In this document: piece after piece, positions 1 through 9,907 of the stretch
Numbering within the stretch: the first letter of the stretch is position 1
How the letters are laid out: every line of letters begins with the position of its first letter
Source: Symbiodinium microadriaticum
Lineage: Eukaryota; Sar; Dinophyceae; Suessiales; Symbiodiniaceae
DNA: 64,000 nt
Reading direction: 5' to 3'
Assembly: GCA_001939145.1 (NCBI GenBank)
Contig: LSRX01001375.1
Coordinates: 1-64,000, forward strand
Position numbers and translations under genes: made by a program
The notes under the pieces: model-generated
What the model was told of the DNA's origin: nothing
The model's database searches: none
Seen by the model: only the letters and a program-made list of their open reading frames with translations

Positions 1-524
1 CTTTATCGCCAGGTATCTGGTGTTGCCAGAAACAGAGCATCTTGGGTTCCGGTTGTAAATAAGCCAAGCCGTAAACCCCCGCAGCGTTCCTGAACGGTCG
101 GAGCAGACGGGACCTACTTTGGGCCCTGCGCTTGCAAAAAAGGCAGCTACTACAGTGTTCACGTGCCTTTGCGCTGAAAAAAGGCGTTTTTAATGATTTT
201 GACGTTGCCTTTTTTTCGAGAGGAGAAAGTTGCCGACAGTTCACGTGCTGTGCCTTTGTACTGAAAAAGTAAGAGTTTTGCTTGGCCTTTTGCTTGCTTC
301 GGACTTGTCGCAAGTGTTATCGTTCCAGCATTTCTGCCCAAGAAGCGTTTGAAAAAGCTGTCTTTGCTTTGAGTTTTGCATGAACCTTTGATTTTCAGTG
401 AAAAGGCCAAAGTGATTGAATTCTAAACGCAGCGGTTGGTTCCAAAAAGTTCCCAAAATGTCAGAAGTGTTTCCTGGCATTTGGTGCCAACGTGCACCAA
501 ACGTATTTATCGACATTCAGCCAC

Positions 525-840
525 AAGCACAGCATTTCAAGCTGTCTTGAGCGTCTGCACCCACAGTTTCGGACATTTGACCTTGGAGACAAAACTTTTG
601 TTGAGTGTCTGGCCAAGTCAAAATAGCAAACGTGCTTCGGGAGTCTTGATCTTCGAGGCAAAGCTTCTGTGGCCGTGTAGAGTGTCTGGCCTTAACGTCA
701 CAGCACATGTGGTTCTGGAAGACTCTTAGACGCAAAGTTGTGGGCACTGTTGAGTGTCTGGCCTCAAAGTCAAACTAGCAGACGTGGTTCTGGAGACTTG
801 CTCTTAGAAACACAGGTTTTGTGGCAGTGTTTAGAGTCTG
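525..840. repeat. Degenerate minisatellite, about 75-bp unit
   Basis: The phrase GAGTGTCTGGCC recurs near 603, 680 and 752, with a weaker copy near 829. Each is followed by an AAGTCA-type stretch and GTGGTTCTGGAGAC. Spacing is 72-77 bp, and copies differ by substitutions and small indels. Confidence 0.6.
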
Positions 841-922
841 GGGTTTAGGGTTTGGGGTTCAAGACCAGGTTTATGTTTCGGGCTTAGGGTTTAAGGTTTA
901 GGGTTTAGGGTTTAGGGTTTAG
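840..922 (+). repeat. Interstitial telomere-like repeat (TTTAGGG)n
   Basis: Imperfect TTTAGGG units, with four clean consecutive copies at 896-922 preceded by decayed ones. TTTAGGG is the plant-type telomere repeat, also used by dinoflagellates. Unique sequence on both sides shows it is internal, not a chromosome end. Confidence 0.8.
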
Positions 923-2263
923 CTTCCACGTCAACGCGCGCCGCTCCAGGCGCCACACCTTCAAGACAATGCGTCAGGAGAGCCGGAAAGACGGCAACAG
1001 CAGACATGTTTCTGAGTCCGTGGCCAAGAGGTTGGTGTCCCAAGTTCGGCTGTGCGCCGCTCCAGGCGCGACGCCTTGAGAAAGGTGCGCCATTGGGGCC
1101 GGTGGCACGGCTTTGGGTGTGCTCGCCAGCGAAAAAGGGGGTGCGGCATCTGGAGCGGCGCGGCGTTTTAAGTGGTTAAGTTTACCGCGCGCAACGCCGC
1201 GCCCGGCCAAAATTTTAATGATTTTGGGCATTTTTAAATAGGTCTGGCGGACGAGTCCTGCTTCACCGGACGACGATGTCTGCCACCGACATATCGCCGG
1301 AAGTGAAGGAGGCTCAAGGACTCTGATGGGCAAGAAGGCCAAAGAGATTGTTGGACAAACTTCAAAGCCTCTCAGTAGCAGTGGAAGGCAAAGGAAAAGA
1401 AGACCCCACGAGAGCACTCGCACCGGATGCGAAAGCTTTGACTTCGTGCTAGCAGAGCAGGTTTGCAAGTATTGCGGCCAGCTTCAGGTGGAACTTTCAG
1501 CTTATTCTGGCCGCCGATGGCCTAAGTTGAAAGTCCAGCAACCCTAAAAAAAGATCCATCATCGTGCGTTGCAACCCTGGTGATCAAGGCAGATGGGGGA
1601 TCAAGGCAAGTTTGATGATGGCATGCGTGCCGTGCGCAGGTGAGGCATTCAGATTTGGCTCTTACGTGTAAAGGAGTTTGCAGCTGGCTTGAAGATGGCT
1701 TTCCAGCCGGAGCGGCATCAAGCAGAACAGAGATTCGTCAGGCGAGGGCATCTGGATCTTCAAGTTGAAAGCTGGCAACTACTGCACAGAGACTATGCGC
1801 AGACGACGAGGTGTTGGATTTGATGGAGGCGAAGGACAACCATGCTGAAGAGCACAGGTTGCAGAGTTCATCGAGTTCTCTTTGAGTGGCCGCACATCCA
1901 AGTCTGGAACTTGGACATCTAAGAGCGTCAGCAAGTACTTGGAGGGTGGTAAGGCTGCAGGAGGGCAGCTCGTAGATCAACGCTTCTGCCCACGTGTTGT
2001 AACTTCCAACCTCGAGCTGCATTTCAAGCTCGCGTGTTTGTGCCTCAAGGCAGGTTCGGATTCCCAGAGCCATTTTCGGAATACAAAAAGTCGTAACTTG
2101 TCCTCGTGAGACACCAGCGCCTTGCCAACGGGAGTGACAGCGTTTCGGAAGTCTTCGAGGTCAAGCTTACATTCGAGATATTTCTACTGGCGGCAGTTGT
2201 AGCCCCTTTCCATGCCAGGTGCACAGCGATTGAAACGGTTCCAATTGTGGCCTGTCAGCTTGC

Positions 2264-2268
2264 AAAGC
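2264..2268. repeat. Target-site duplication, left copy
   Basis: AAAGC directly precedes the 5' LTR, and the same five bases directly follow the 3' LTR at 9446-9450. A 5-bp duplication is the size expected for Ty1/copia integrase. Confidence 0.9.
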
Positions 2269-2377
2269 TGTAAAGTGCAGTTGAGCCTCCTGTGGCATGT
2301 GCAGACGGATCATTCGCACTATCACAATGCAGCCCTTTGCCCGAGAGAAAAGAGTGTGCACGTCTTGTGCATTTTCA
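2269..2377 (+). repeat. 5' LTR, 109 bp
   Basis: Starts TGTAAAGTGCAG and ends GCATTTTCA. It is identical base for base to 9337-9445. It is very short for an LTR that must carry promoter, R region and processing signals; no TATA box was seen. Confidence 0.95.
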
Positions 2378-2388
2378 TGGTAGCGGAG
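2378..2388 (+). promoter_or_regulatory. Primer-binding site, probable initiator tRNA-Met
   Basis: TGGTAGCGGAG directly follows the 5' LTR with no spacer. It begins with the TGG complement of a tRNA CCA end and resembles the TGGTA(G/T)CAGAG sequence used by elements primed with initiator tRNA-Met, with one difference. The host tRNA sequence was not available to confirm this. Confidence 0.75.
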
Positions 2389-2802
2389 CTACGTGCTCCA
2401 GGACGGACCTTTGAATATATCCGTCGGGGACCGGACCCAAATCCCCTTGTGCTACCTTTAGGAGCCGCCCCTCGAGCCTATAAGCCCGCCTGGTGCGGCA
2501 TTGTGGAAGCGGTGGCATCTCGGTGCGGCGGCCGGCGACCCGGCCCTACTCCTCCAACGTTTGGTTGTAAATTGGTTTTGCTCTGCCTCTTCGTCAGCGC
2601 GTGGGCCGCAGGGCGGCAGGAATTGAGCTGTGCTGGCTCTGCGGATTGGAGTGTATCCTTTCAGCAGTTCTTCCTTGCTGGCGGCAGCAGCTCTTCGGGA
2701 TCTTCGAGATACGTCACCTGGAGGTGTGGTGCCAGGGCCTGTGGCCCCGCACTGCCGAGCTGGGGGGCATCTTCCTGGGAGGCTGCAGACGGCAAGGTGG
2801 AG

Positions 2803-5800
2803 ATGGCAGCGCCGGACGCGGCGCAACAACAGCAGCAGGCTGCCTTTGTGGAGCAGCAGCGGTTGGCAGCTTTGGCTGCCGCTGGTGGTACCGTGGAGCA
2901 GGCAGCTCGGGCCGCTGCGGAGCAAGTGGCTACCGCAGCCAGCCAACAACGACGGAACGAGCAGCTAGCTCGTTTGGTTCAAAAGCCGGACCTTTACAAG
3001 CCGGAGACGCGCGACCAGGAGACGGACCAGTGGGCCGATTGGCGGTTTTCTTTTGTGTCCTATTTGGGCGTGGTAGACAGCAAGTTTGTGGAGGAGATTG
3101 AGTGGGTCGAGGCCCACGCGTCGACCGAGAAGGCCATGGTCAACATGGACCCGAGCACCCAAGGCAGGGCGAGGGAGCTGTATGCAGTGCTCCTCTCCTT
3201 CGTCCGGAACCGCCCAGCAAAACTTGTTCGGGCCGTTCCGCAGCAGAACGGGTACGAGGCATGGCGGCAACTCATGGTGGAGATGATGCCGAGTAGCAGA
3301 CAGCGTCAGCTGGCGCTGGTCACCCAGTTGACCAGTACTCGCCTGGACCCCCGCCGCTCGCTGAGTGAACAGCTGGGAAAATACGAAGAGCTTATCAGGG
3401 AGTATGAGCGGGTGGCAGGGACGAGGTACGCCGAAGACCTGATGATCAGCACGCTGGTTTCTGCTGCACCGGCTGCACTTCAGGCTCAACTTCATATGTC
3501 GTTGGGCCCCGACACAACGTACCTGCAGGTTCGGGACAAGATCCTCCTATATGAGCGGTCCACGGCAAGATGGCAGTCGGGCACTTCCTTGGCGATGCCC
3601 TCTCTGCATACCGGCGACACCGCTACGCCTATGGAGGTGGATCGTGTGGAGAAAGGCGGCAAGAAGGGCAAGGGCAAGAAAGGTGCCAACCCCGACGGGA
3701 AGGACGCGAGCAAAGGCAAAGGCACCAAGGGCAAGAAGGGCAAAGGAAAGGGTGGCAACACCAGCGCCAAGACCACCCAAGAATGCTATGTTTGTGGAAA
3801 GCGCGGGCATTTTGCCCGAGATTGCTGGAATGCCGGTGCCAACCCCAAGGGCAAGGGCAAAGGCAACAAAGTTCGGCAAGTGCAAGAGCAGAGCGACCCC
3901 CAGACTCCGGTGCCACCGTCCTCGGCGTCTACTACCAGCTCCACGGCACCTCCTTCGGTGAGTTCGGCCGGGCAACATAACAAAGGAGTGCGCATGGTGA
4001 GGATGGTCACCCCACCGACGGCGCCAATCTTGGAGGTCTATGACATGGCCAGCGACCCCGGCGAGGAGATCAATATTGAGTATGCCGTGCGGGCTGTGAC
4101 GGTGCTGAAGTATAAAGGGGCGTGCCTCTCCTCAGGCGACGCGGCCACCGAGGGCAAGGAGTGTGAGATCATTTTGGATTCGGGGGCCGACGCCTCGATG
4201 ATCCCCGAGTCCTTTGGCCACCTCGGGGAGGAGGAGCTCGACGCGAGAGCCCCGCAGCTCACAGATGCTCAGGGCAACCGTATCGCCAGCAGTGGGGTGC
4301 GAAAGTGCGAGTTCATGCTGGAGGACGAGGCCGGCCAACGCTACCTCATTCGGGAAAGTTGCGTGGTGGGCCCCGTCAGGTGCCCTTTGCTGGCTGTTGG
4401 AAAGCTTCTTCGCAAAGGCTGGCAGTTGAAGGCCGGTGCCAGCCCAGGCGACCTTTTGCTTGAGGAGCCGTTTGGCAGGAGGACCCCGGTGGGCTATCGC
4501 AACCATAGCCTTGTGGTGCGGGGACAGGTGAGAGCGTTGACCGAGATCCCCAGGTCGCTGCCAGCGCGAGTGCCGGCCATCGATTTGCCGAAGGAAGTGC
4601 TGAGCAAGGTGGGCGACCCAGGGATGCACAGCCTTGGCTGCGGCTGGAAGCTGCACTACTCACCTGGAGCCACAACCCTCTTGGACGGCAGGGAGTGGTT
4701 CGACGCTGACTACTGGTCCTGCCGGACAACGTTCCTTCAGACCGATGGGGGGAAGTGGCTGCAGGTAGAGAATAGCTCAGATTATTCCTATGAGGATAGT
4801 CCCTATGGCATGGTCTCGAGAGAGCCGGTGGCGAGGGTCACTCTTTTCAACATGACCCCGTTTGACGATGCTTGTTTTCCTGGTGGCTTGGAACCCAAAG
4901 CTTCAGAGCGAGGCCGCTATGAACCATCGCCGGCTTCCCCACCGAGGTTGTTTCTTGGAAGGCCGGGCGACTACATGGAGGATAGCAGCCAGGCAGCCGG
5001 CGAAGGACAAGCAAGCAGCAGCGGGCAAGTGCACCAGCCAGACGCAGCCCCAGGAGAGCCGGATGAGGACGACGAGGCCATGGGTGCACCACCAGCGGGC
5101 CTTACGCAAGAAGAGCTGGAGTCCTATATTGGGACTTGGGCGGCCAAGGCCGCGGAGGAGGACACAGCAAGACCTCCTCGCGAGGAGCGGGCCCCAGATG
5201 CAGTTCCTGATGCCGACGCGCAGGCCCGACATCGCCTCACCCATGTTCCTTTTGCTTCTTGGTGTGCGTCTTGTGTGAAGACACGGAGCCGGGACGACCA
5301 CCACCGCCGCAATGCTCACGACAATGTGGTCCCGGTGGTGCAGGTGGACTTCTACTACACCAAGGTGGACACGGAGAGCCGGCCCAACCCCGAGGCACAC
5401 CAGGAGCCCACTAACTTGATTGCGGTGGACCTCCAGACTCGCATGGTGCTTTCCGTGCCAGGGCCAGACAAGGGTCCTGGAATGCTAAGGCAGGCCGCCG
5501 AGGAGCTCACCAGGTTCACGGTCAGCTTGCATGGGGAGGAGACCATTACCATGCAGTCCGACGGCGAGCCCAGCATTAAGTCTCTGGTCAGAAGTGTGGC
5601 TGCAGCCCGGCAGCGGCTGGGGAAGCGCACCAACCAGCGAACAACCCCTGTTGGCGACCATGCTGCCAATGGGGCAGCAGAACGGGCTATCCAGACGGTG
5701 CGCCGGCTGGGAAACTGTTTTGCCGAGGCCTTTGAGGAGCGAGCCGGGAAGCTTAGCGTGGGCAGCCACCTTCGAGTTTGGGTGCAGGGCCACGCGGCAT

Positions 5801-8800
5801 TTATTTACAACCGTTTCCACGTGCTACCTGGCCTCAACAAGACCCCCTTTGAGTTGGCCTACGGCGGCAAGTTGTTTGAGCAGAAGCTGTGCGAGTTTGG
5901 GGAAGTAGTTTATGGTCGTGTTCTTCGCAAGTACAAGGGCGAGGCGCAGTGGATCAAGGGAGTGTGGTGCGGCATCAACCCGCACAATGGCGCCCACCGC
6001 TTGATGAGCACCTTTGGCCACATTGAGTGCAATGCTGTTCGGAGGGGCACCGCCGAGGTGCAGATGACCGCGGCGGAGATCGAGAAGGAAATGTTTGGCC
6101 TCCCGTGGGAGCACGGCGTTGTGGAGAAAAGGCGCCAGGCGAAACGGAGGCAAGCCCCGACCGCCATCGGCGCACCAGTGCTCACGGAGCCGGCTGGACT
6201 TATCGCTCCACCGACTCCAGCTACCCCCGGGAGAGCCTCACAAGGTGTTCCAGCAACTCCGGCGCTGTCCTTGGCACCGCCTACCCCTGCAGAACCTCTT
6301 CGTGCTGGAGCTGGTGCGGGTGACGAGGCAGGCAGCGACCCGCCTACAAGCAGTGCCGGGAGCAGCTCTGAAGACGAGCTCTTGGCCGCAGCAGAAGCCA
6401 GCCCCAGCGGGGTGAAGCGCAAGGCCGAGGAGGAACAGGCAGCCATGGCCAGACCAAAGCAAGCACCAGCAGCCGACACCCGTACTCAGGGCACCAAGCG
6501 GAAACCAGAGGATGATGCGGAGGAGCCCGGAGACGGGCCTAGCATACGCTTGGTTGAGACAGTGGACGCAGAGTGGCATGATGTGACGTATGAGGTGAAG
6601 CCCGTGGTCGGCGAGATCCTGGAGGTTGGCGGTCACGGCGAGATTGGCGAGGACATGCCGCCCGACCTGGCTGCCACCGAGCTTGCCGAGCTGGACGAGG
6701 CAGCGGAAATAGCAGAGATAGAGCGTTTGGAGCAGATGGGTGTGTTGCTTCCAGACCTTGGCGAGCCAGCCGATCACTTGTCTACTACCTTTGCCACCAC
6801 CTGGAAGAAGAATGAGAACGGCTGGTTCCGGCGAGCTCGTCTGGTGGCCCGCCAATACAAATGGGCCACCCAGATGGACGAGGACGAGACGTTTGCACCG
6901 GCATCGGTGGCCGCACTGGGCCGCCTGGTGCCAATGATGGCAATGATGTGGGGCACTCCCATCTATGTGCTCGACATCAAGGACGCGTACCTCACCGTGG
7001 AGCAGCCCGAGGACGAGCCGGTCGTAATTACATCCCCGGCTTCATGGTACAAGCGTCACGGCACCCACAAGCAGTGGAAGTTGGGGCGCGTGCTCCCAGG
7101 GCAACGCCGAGGGGCACAAGAGTGGTACAGCAAGTTCAATCGCGACCTCAGGGCCAATCACCTAGAACCCATGCTTGAGGCCCCCACGCTGTACCGACAC
7201 CTAGCCGGCCAGATTGCTGCGCAACTTCATGTTGATGACATGTTGTCTTCCGGTGTTGCTGAGCTAGGCGAGCCCCTCTATGCCAACCTCAAAGAGCAGT
7301 ACACGGTCAAGATTGCGGGCCCATTTTCCAAGCCTGGTGATGAGTTTGAGTTTCTTAAGCGGAGGTACTGCATCGAGGAGAATGGGAGCATCACTGTGCG
7401 GCCAGCTTTGCGGTTTTACTATGATATCTGGGAGCTGGCCGGGAAGCCAAAGACAAGGAGCACCCCAGGCCCACAAGATATGGTGTTTGGAGTGGACGAC
7501 AGCGAGTTGCTGAAGTCCAACCAGGCCACCGACTTCCGCACCATCGTGGGCAAGCTCCTCTATATCAGCAATGAGCGCCCTGACGCTCAGGTCGTGATAC
7601 AGTACTTGGCGTCGAGAGCGAGCTCCCCAACGGTGACCTCGAAGAGAGTGGTGGAGCATTTGGCTGGCTACCTCTGGGCCACGCAAGGGCATGGGATAAA
7701 CTTGTGCCCATGCCAAGGGCGATCCGTGATGCGTGCCGAGGGGTCATCCGACCCAGGGGGCGACCAACCACAGGGCCACAGCTCAACAGCCAAGCACTTG
7801 ATTGAGGCCGTGTCCGACTCAAACTTTGCCAACGACAAGGCCACCCGACGCAGCCTTAGCTCAGGACAGTTGTACGTGAATGGGGCTTTGGCTTTCAGCT
7901 TCGTTAGGTCCCAAAAGGTTGTCACAACGAGTTCCGGTGAAGCAGAATTGGTGGCCCTCACCCAAACTGTGGGTGAGGCGGTGCTTCTTCGGAAGGCCCT
8001 CGCTTTCTTGGAGGGCGTCAGGGACGTTGATGTGGAGCTGGTCGCCAGGACAGACAGTTCCGTGGCTAGGGCCATAGCCGCGCGAAGCGGCGTGGGCCGA
8101 GTGAAGCACTTGGCAACGTCTTGTTTGTGGTTACAAGGCTGGGTGGCACGCAAGGAACTACGAGTCGCGGCCATCCCCACCGAGGTCAATCCAGCAGACG
8201 TTGGGACAAAAGTGCTGGCTGCAAGGAGGTTAGCAATGCTTTTGTTCATCCTTGGCATGGTCGGGGAGAACGGTGAGCGTGTTGGCCGGCGCGAGTTCGA
8301 AGAACGCGCTACCCGCCAAGGACTTCGCCAGCGCAATGTGATGAGGCTTGCGCAGATGCTTGTGGCAATGCAGCTTCAAGGATGCAGCGGCGAGAGCAAA
8401 GGCACAGCAGACACAGTCGAGGGCATCCTTGTGAAGTTTGCCTTCTTCCTGGAGTATGTCATGACCATGATCGCGGGCAACCCCGAGATCATGCTGTGCA
8501 TTGCGGTTGTTGTTCTGTTCCTTGCTGCGCTGTTTGTTGGGAGCCAGTTTCAGTGGACACTCAAGCTCGAGGTGTCCAACAACAAAGGGCTTGAGCCGGC
8601 TACGAAGGTTCCCCAGCAAAAGGTGTACGGCACCGGACGCGCAAAAGCAAGGACGAGAGCAGGACAACGAGAGCCAAACGAAGGACAACGAGAACCAAAC
8701 GAAGGACCTCGAGAACCAGACGAAGGACCTCGAGAACCAGACGAAGGACCTCGAGAACCAGACGAAGGACCACGAGAACCAGACGAAGGACCACGAGAAC

Positions 8801-9300
8801 CAGACGAAGGACCACGTGAACCAGGTCACGGCACAGGACGGCAGTCACATTCAGCAAGAGTGCTGGAACGAGGGGGCGCAGCAGCCAGACAGTGGGCACA
8901 AGAAGCGCTTGGATCCGAAATCCCAAGCAGCAGTGGAGACGACAGGGCGTCACAGTTCTCGGCAGGACGTGTGCCTGGACCGGCTGTGCGCTCAGGTGTG
9001 CCGACGAGTTCTACTAGGGAGTCAGCGAAAGCAAAGCCAATGGCACGGCGCAGTCGACTGGTGATTGCCCCTGGAGCGCGACAGGACCCAGAAATTCGTG
9101 AAGGAGGTGAGGCACTCGTGATGAGCCTGACCGATATGGTGCTGTATGCACCTACCAGAGGGTATGCGTTCCACTTGGTCACCTGTCGAAATGTCCGAGG
9201 AAGTGCCAAGCAGACGCGGCAGTGCACAGTTGCCGAAGCTTTGGACCTGGGCCTACACCCGGGACAGTGTTGCACAGGAGGCCGTATGGAAGTGGTCTAA
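2803..9300 (+). CDS. Copia Gag-Pol polyprotein
   Basis: Single frame of 2,165 codons from the chosen ATG, which opens a Gln/Ala-rich Gag start (MAAPDAAQQQQQ). The frame is open further upstream to 2212, but that lies outside the element. Seen in order: CCHC zinc knuckle (Cys at residue 328, CX2CX4HX4C) after a Lys/Gly-rich stretch; aspartic protease DSGAD (Asp 459); integrase zinc site HX3H...CX2C (810-824); integrase triad Asp 849, Asp 920, Glu 960; reverse transcriptase with LDIKDAY (Asp 1391), a GQRRGAQEW block and HVDDM (Asp 1478-1479); and RNase H with Asp 1672, a GEAEL block (1713-1715) and Asp 1751. After RNase H come a predicted membrane segment (about 1896-1920), eight seven-residue repeats and a Cys/His-rich end. 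No frameshift separates Gag from Pol, so stoichiometry must be set by proteolysis or RNA level. All core motifs are present and it appears competent. Confidence 0.93.
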   Translation: MAAPDAAQQQQQAAFVEQQRLAALAAAGGTVEQAARAAAEQVATAASQQRRNEQLARLVQKPDLYKPETRDQETDQWADWRFSFVSYLGVVDSKFVEEIEWVEAHASTEKAMVNMDPSTQGRARELYAVLLSFVRNRPAKLVRAVPQQNGYEAWRQLMVEMMPSSRQRQLALVTQLTSTRLDPRRSLSEQLGKYEELIREYERVAGTRYAEDLMISTLVSAAPAALQAQLHMSLGPDTTYLQVRDKILLYERSTARWQSGTSLAMPSLHTGDTATPMEVDRVEKGGKKGKGKKGANPDGKDASKGKGTKGKKGKGKGGNTSAKTTQECYVCGKRGHFARDCWNAGANPKGKGKGNKVRQVQEQSDPQTPVPPSSASTTSSTAPPSVSSAGQHNKGVRMVRMVTPPTAPILEVYDMASDPGEEINIEYAVRAVTVLKYKGACLSSGDAATEGKECEIILDSGADASMIPESFGHLGEEELDARAPQLTDAQGNRIASSGVRKCEFMLEDEAGQRYLIRESCVVGPVRCPLLAVGKLLRKGWQLKAGASPGDLLLEEPFGRRTPVGYRNHSLVVRGQVRALTEIPRSLPARVPAIDLPKEVLSKVGDPGMHSLGCGWKLHYSPGATTLLDGREWFDADYWSCRTTFLQTDGGKWLQVENSSDYSYEDSPYGMVSREPVARVTLFNMTPFDDACFPGGLEPKASERGRYEPSPASPPRLFLGRPGDYMEDSSQAAGEGQASSSGQVHQPDAAPGEPDEDDEAMGAPPAGLTQEELESYIGTWAAKAAEEDTARPPREERAPDAVPDADAQARHRLTHVPFASWCASCVKTRSRDDHHRRNAHDNVVPVVQVDFYYTKVDTESRPNPEAHQEPTNLIAVDLQTRMVLSVPGPDKGPGMLRQAAEELTRFTVSLHGEETITMQSDGEPSIKSLVRSVAAARQRLGKRTNQRTTPVGDHAANGAAERAIQTVRRLGNCFAEAFEERAGKLSVGSHLRVWVQGHAAFIYNRFHVLPGLNKTPFELAYGGKLFEQKLCEFGEVVYGRVLRKYKGEAQWIKGVWCGINPHNGAHRLMSTFGHIECNAVRRGTAEVQMTAAEIEKEMFGLPWEHGVVEKRRQAKRRQAPTAIGAPVLTEPAGLIAPPTPATPGRASQGVPATPALSLAPPTPAEPLRAGAGAGDEAGSDPPTSSAGSSSEDELLAAAEASPSGVKRKAEEEQAAMARPKQAPAADTRTQGTKRKPEDDAEEPGDGPSIRLVETVDAEWHDVTYEVKPVVGEILEVGGHGEIGEDMPPDLAATELAELDEAAEIAEIERLEQMGVLLPDLGEPADHLSTTFATTWKKNENGWFRRARLVARQYKWATQMDEDETFAPASVAALGRLVPMMAMMWGTPIYVLDIKDAYLTVEQPEDEPVVITSPASWYKRHGTHKQWKLGRVLPGQRRGAQEWYSKFNRDLRANHLEPMLEAPTLYRHLAGQIAAQLHVDDMLSSGVAELGEPLYANLKEQYTVKIAGPFSKPGDEFEFLKRRYCIEENGSITVRPALRFYYDIWELAGKPKTRSTPGPQDMVFGVDDSELLKSNQATDFRTIVGKLLYISNERPDAQVVIQYLASRASSPTVTSKRVVEHLAGYLWATQGHGINLCPCQGRSVMRAEGSSDPGGDQPQGHSSTAKHLIEAVSDSNFANDKATRRSLSSGQLYVNGALAFSFVRSQKVVTTSSGEAELVALTQTVGEAVLLRKALAFLEGVRDVDVELVARTDSSVARAIAARSGVGRVKHLATSCLWLQGWVARKELRVAAIPTEVNPADVGTKVLAARRLAMLLFILGMVGENGERVGRREFEERATRQGLRQRNVMRLAQMLVAMQLQGCSGESKGTADTVEGILVKFAFFLEYVMTMIAGNPEIMLCIAVVVLFLAALFVGSQFQWTLKLEVSNNKGLEPATKVPQQKVYGTGRAKARTRAGQREPNEGQREPNEGPREPDEGPREPDEGPREPDEGPREPDEGPREPDEGPREPGHGTGRQSHSARVLERGGAAARQWAQEALGSEIPSSSGDDRASQFSAGRVPGPAVRSGVPTSSTRESAKAKPMARRSRLVIAPGARQDPEIREGGEALVMSLTDMVLYAPTRGYAFHLVTCRNVRGSAKQTRQCTVAEALDLGLHPGQCCTGGRMEVV
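8662..8829 (+). repeat. 21-bp tandem repeat inside the copia frame (8 units)
   Basis: Eight in-frame 21-bp units encode a heptapeptide of the form G-(Q/P)-R-E-P-(N/D)-E. The first two have Gln/Asn, the middle five Pro/Asp, and the last diverges. Near identity of the middle units suggests recent expansion. The peptide is highly charged and likely disordered. Confidence 0.9.
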
Positions 9301-9327
9301 AACAGGCCAATCTTCCAGAATTGCCCT

Positions 9328-9334
9328 GAGGGGG
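9328..9334 (+). promoter_or_regulatory. Candidate polypurine tract
   Basis: GAGGGGG ends two bases before the 3' LTR, the expected place for the plus-strand primer of an LTR element. It is shorter than usual. Confidence 0.6.
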
Positions 9335-9336
9335 CG

Positions 9337-9445
9337 TGTAAAGTGCAGTTGAGCCTCCTGTGGCATGTGCAGACGGATCATTCGCACTATCACAATGCAG
9401 CCCTTTGCCCGAGAGAAAAGAGTGTGCACGTCTTGTGCATTTTCA
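9337..9445 (+). repeat. 3' LTR, 109 bp
   Basis: Identical to 2269-2377 and followed by the AAAGC target duplication. The Gag-Pol stop codon lies 36 bp upstream. Confidence 0.95.
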
Positions 9446-9450
9446 AAAGC
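9446..9450. repeat. Target-site duplication, right copy
   Basis: AAAGC, matching 2264-2268. Confidence 0.9.
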
Positions 9451-9907
9451 CTCTGGTTGAAGTTTTTGCATCAGTTAGTATCGTGATTTTGGGATCAGCA
9501 TCTTGTGTAGGGAGCCGTCCATGGGCTAATGGATTCTCCATGGGTGCAATGCTTGATCCCGTGTTTCAATCGGCAATTTCCACAGATACATAGACAGATA
9601 TACAGTGTGTGTCTCTTCCCCTACACGATTTCTCCAATCGAGATGGGCCGAGATGCAGCAAGCAGCCTGCATGCAAGACTTAAATGCCAGACATGCTCGC
9701 CCATGGAAGTCGGCGCTTTCGTTGTGCTTCATGTTCGGTGGCGCTGTTGGGCGTGTTGTGGTTTTGCCACCTCGCTGTGCCGAAGTTTGCCGGTACCATT
9801 CTGGAGATTGGAGGTCCGGTGCATCAAGGCACCTTTCAGTTCTCGATGTGGTTGCCCTTAGATTCGTTGTGGAGCTGTGAAGCTCCTGCTCAGATGTTGC
9901 CGGCCGC
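9451..9907. other. Non-coding stretch after the retrotransposon
   Basis: This continues the pre-insertion host sequence. Overlapping short open stretches on both strands have no recognisable content. Confidence 0.4.

Larger units (their letters stand above)
1..2263. other. Repeat-rich flank without a convincing gene
   Basis: Nothing recognisable is encoded here. It contains degenerate minisatellite-like repeats (around 150-420 and 525-840), a telomere-like run (840-922), and a GCCGCTCCAGGCGC motif occurring twice about 110 bp apart (near 938 and 1048). Open stretches at 1326-1547 (+, 73 codons, basic) and 1738-2073 (-, 111 codons, helical in character) are of a length chance can give in this base composition and match no family I know. 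Confidence 0.5.
2269..9445 (+). mobile_element. Complete Ty1/copia LTR retrotransposon
   Basis: A 7,177-bp element bounded by identical 109-bp LTRs that begin TG and end CA, flanked by AAAGC target duplications. It has a primer-binding site abutting the 5' LTR, a short purine tract before the 3' LTR, and one uninterrupted frame in the order Gag, protease, integrase, reverse transcriptase, RNase H. Integrase before reverse transcriptase is the Ty1/copia (Pseudoviridae) order, as opposed to Ty3/gypsy. Identical LTRs and an intact frame indicate recent insertion, since both LTRs are copied from one template at integration. Copia elements are abundant in Symbiodiniaceae genomes. No second copy of the LTR was noticed in the window. 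Confidence 0.95.

Noticed and set aside
1302-1320. Possible relict dinoflagellate spliced leader (GGCTCAAG before an ATG)
   Set aside because: Only eight bases match the end of the known spliced leader, and the upstream part is different.
2212-2268. Upstream extension of the Gag-Pol frame to an ATG at 2212
   Set aside because: It lies outside the retrotransposon (before the 5' LTR at 2269), so it is a chance continuation into host DNA.
8230-8953. Long open frames antisense to and overlapping the copia 21-bp repeat
   Set aside because: A repeat unit that is a multiple of three keeps several frames open. The sense frame continues RNase H and is the coding one.
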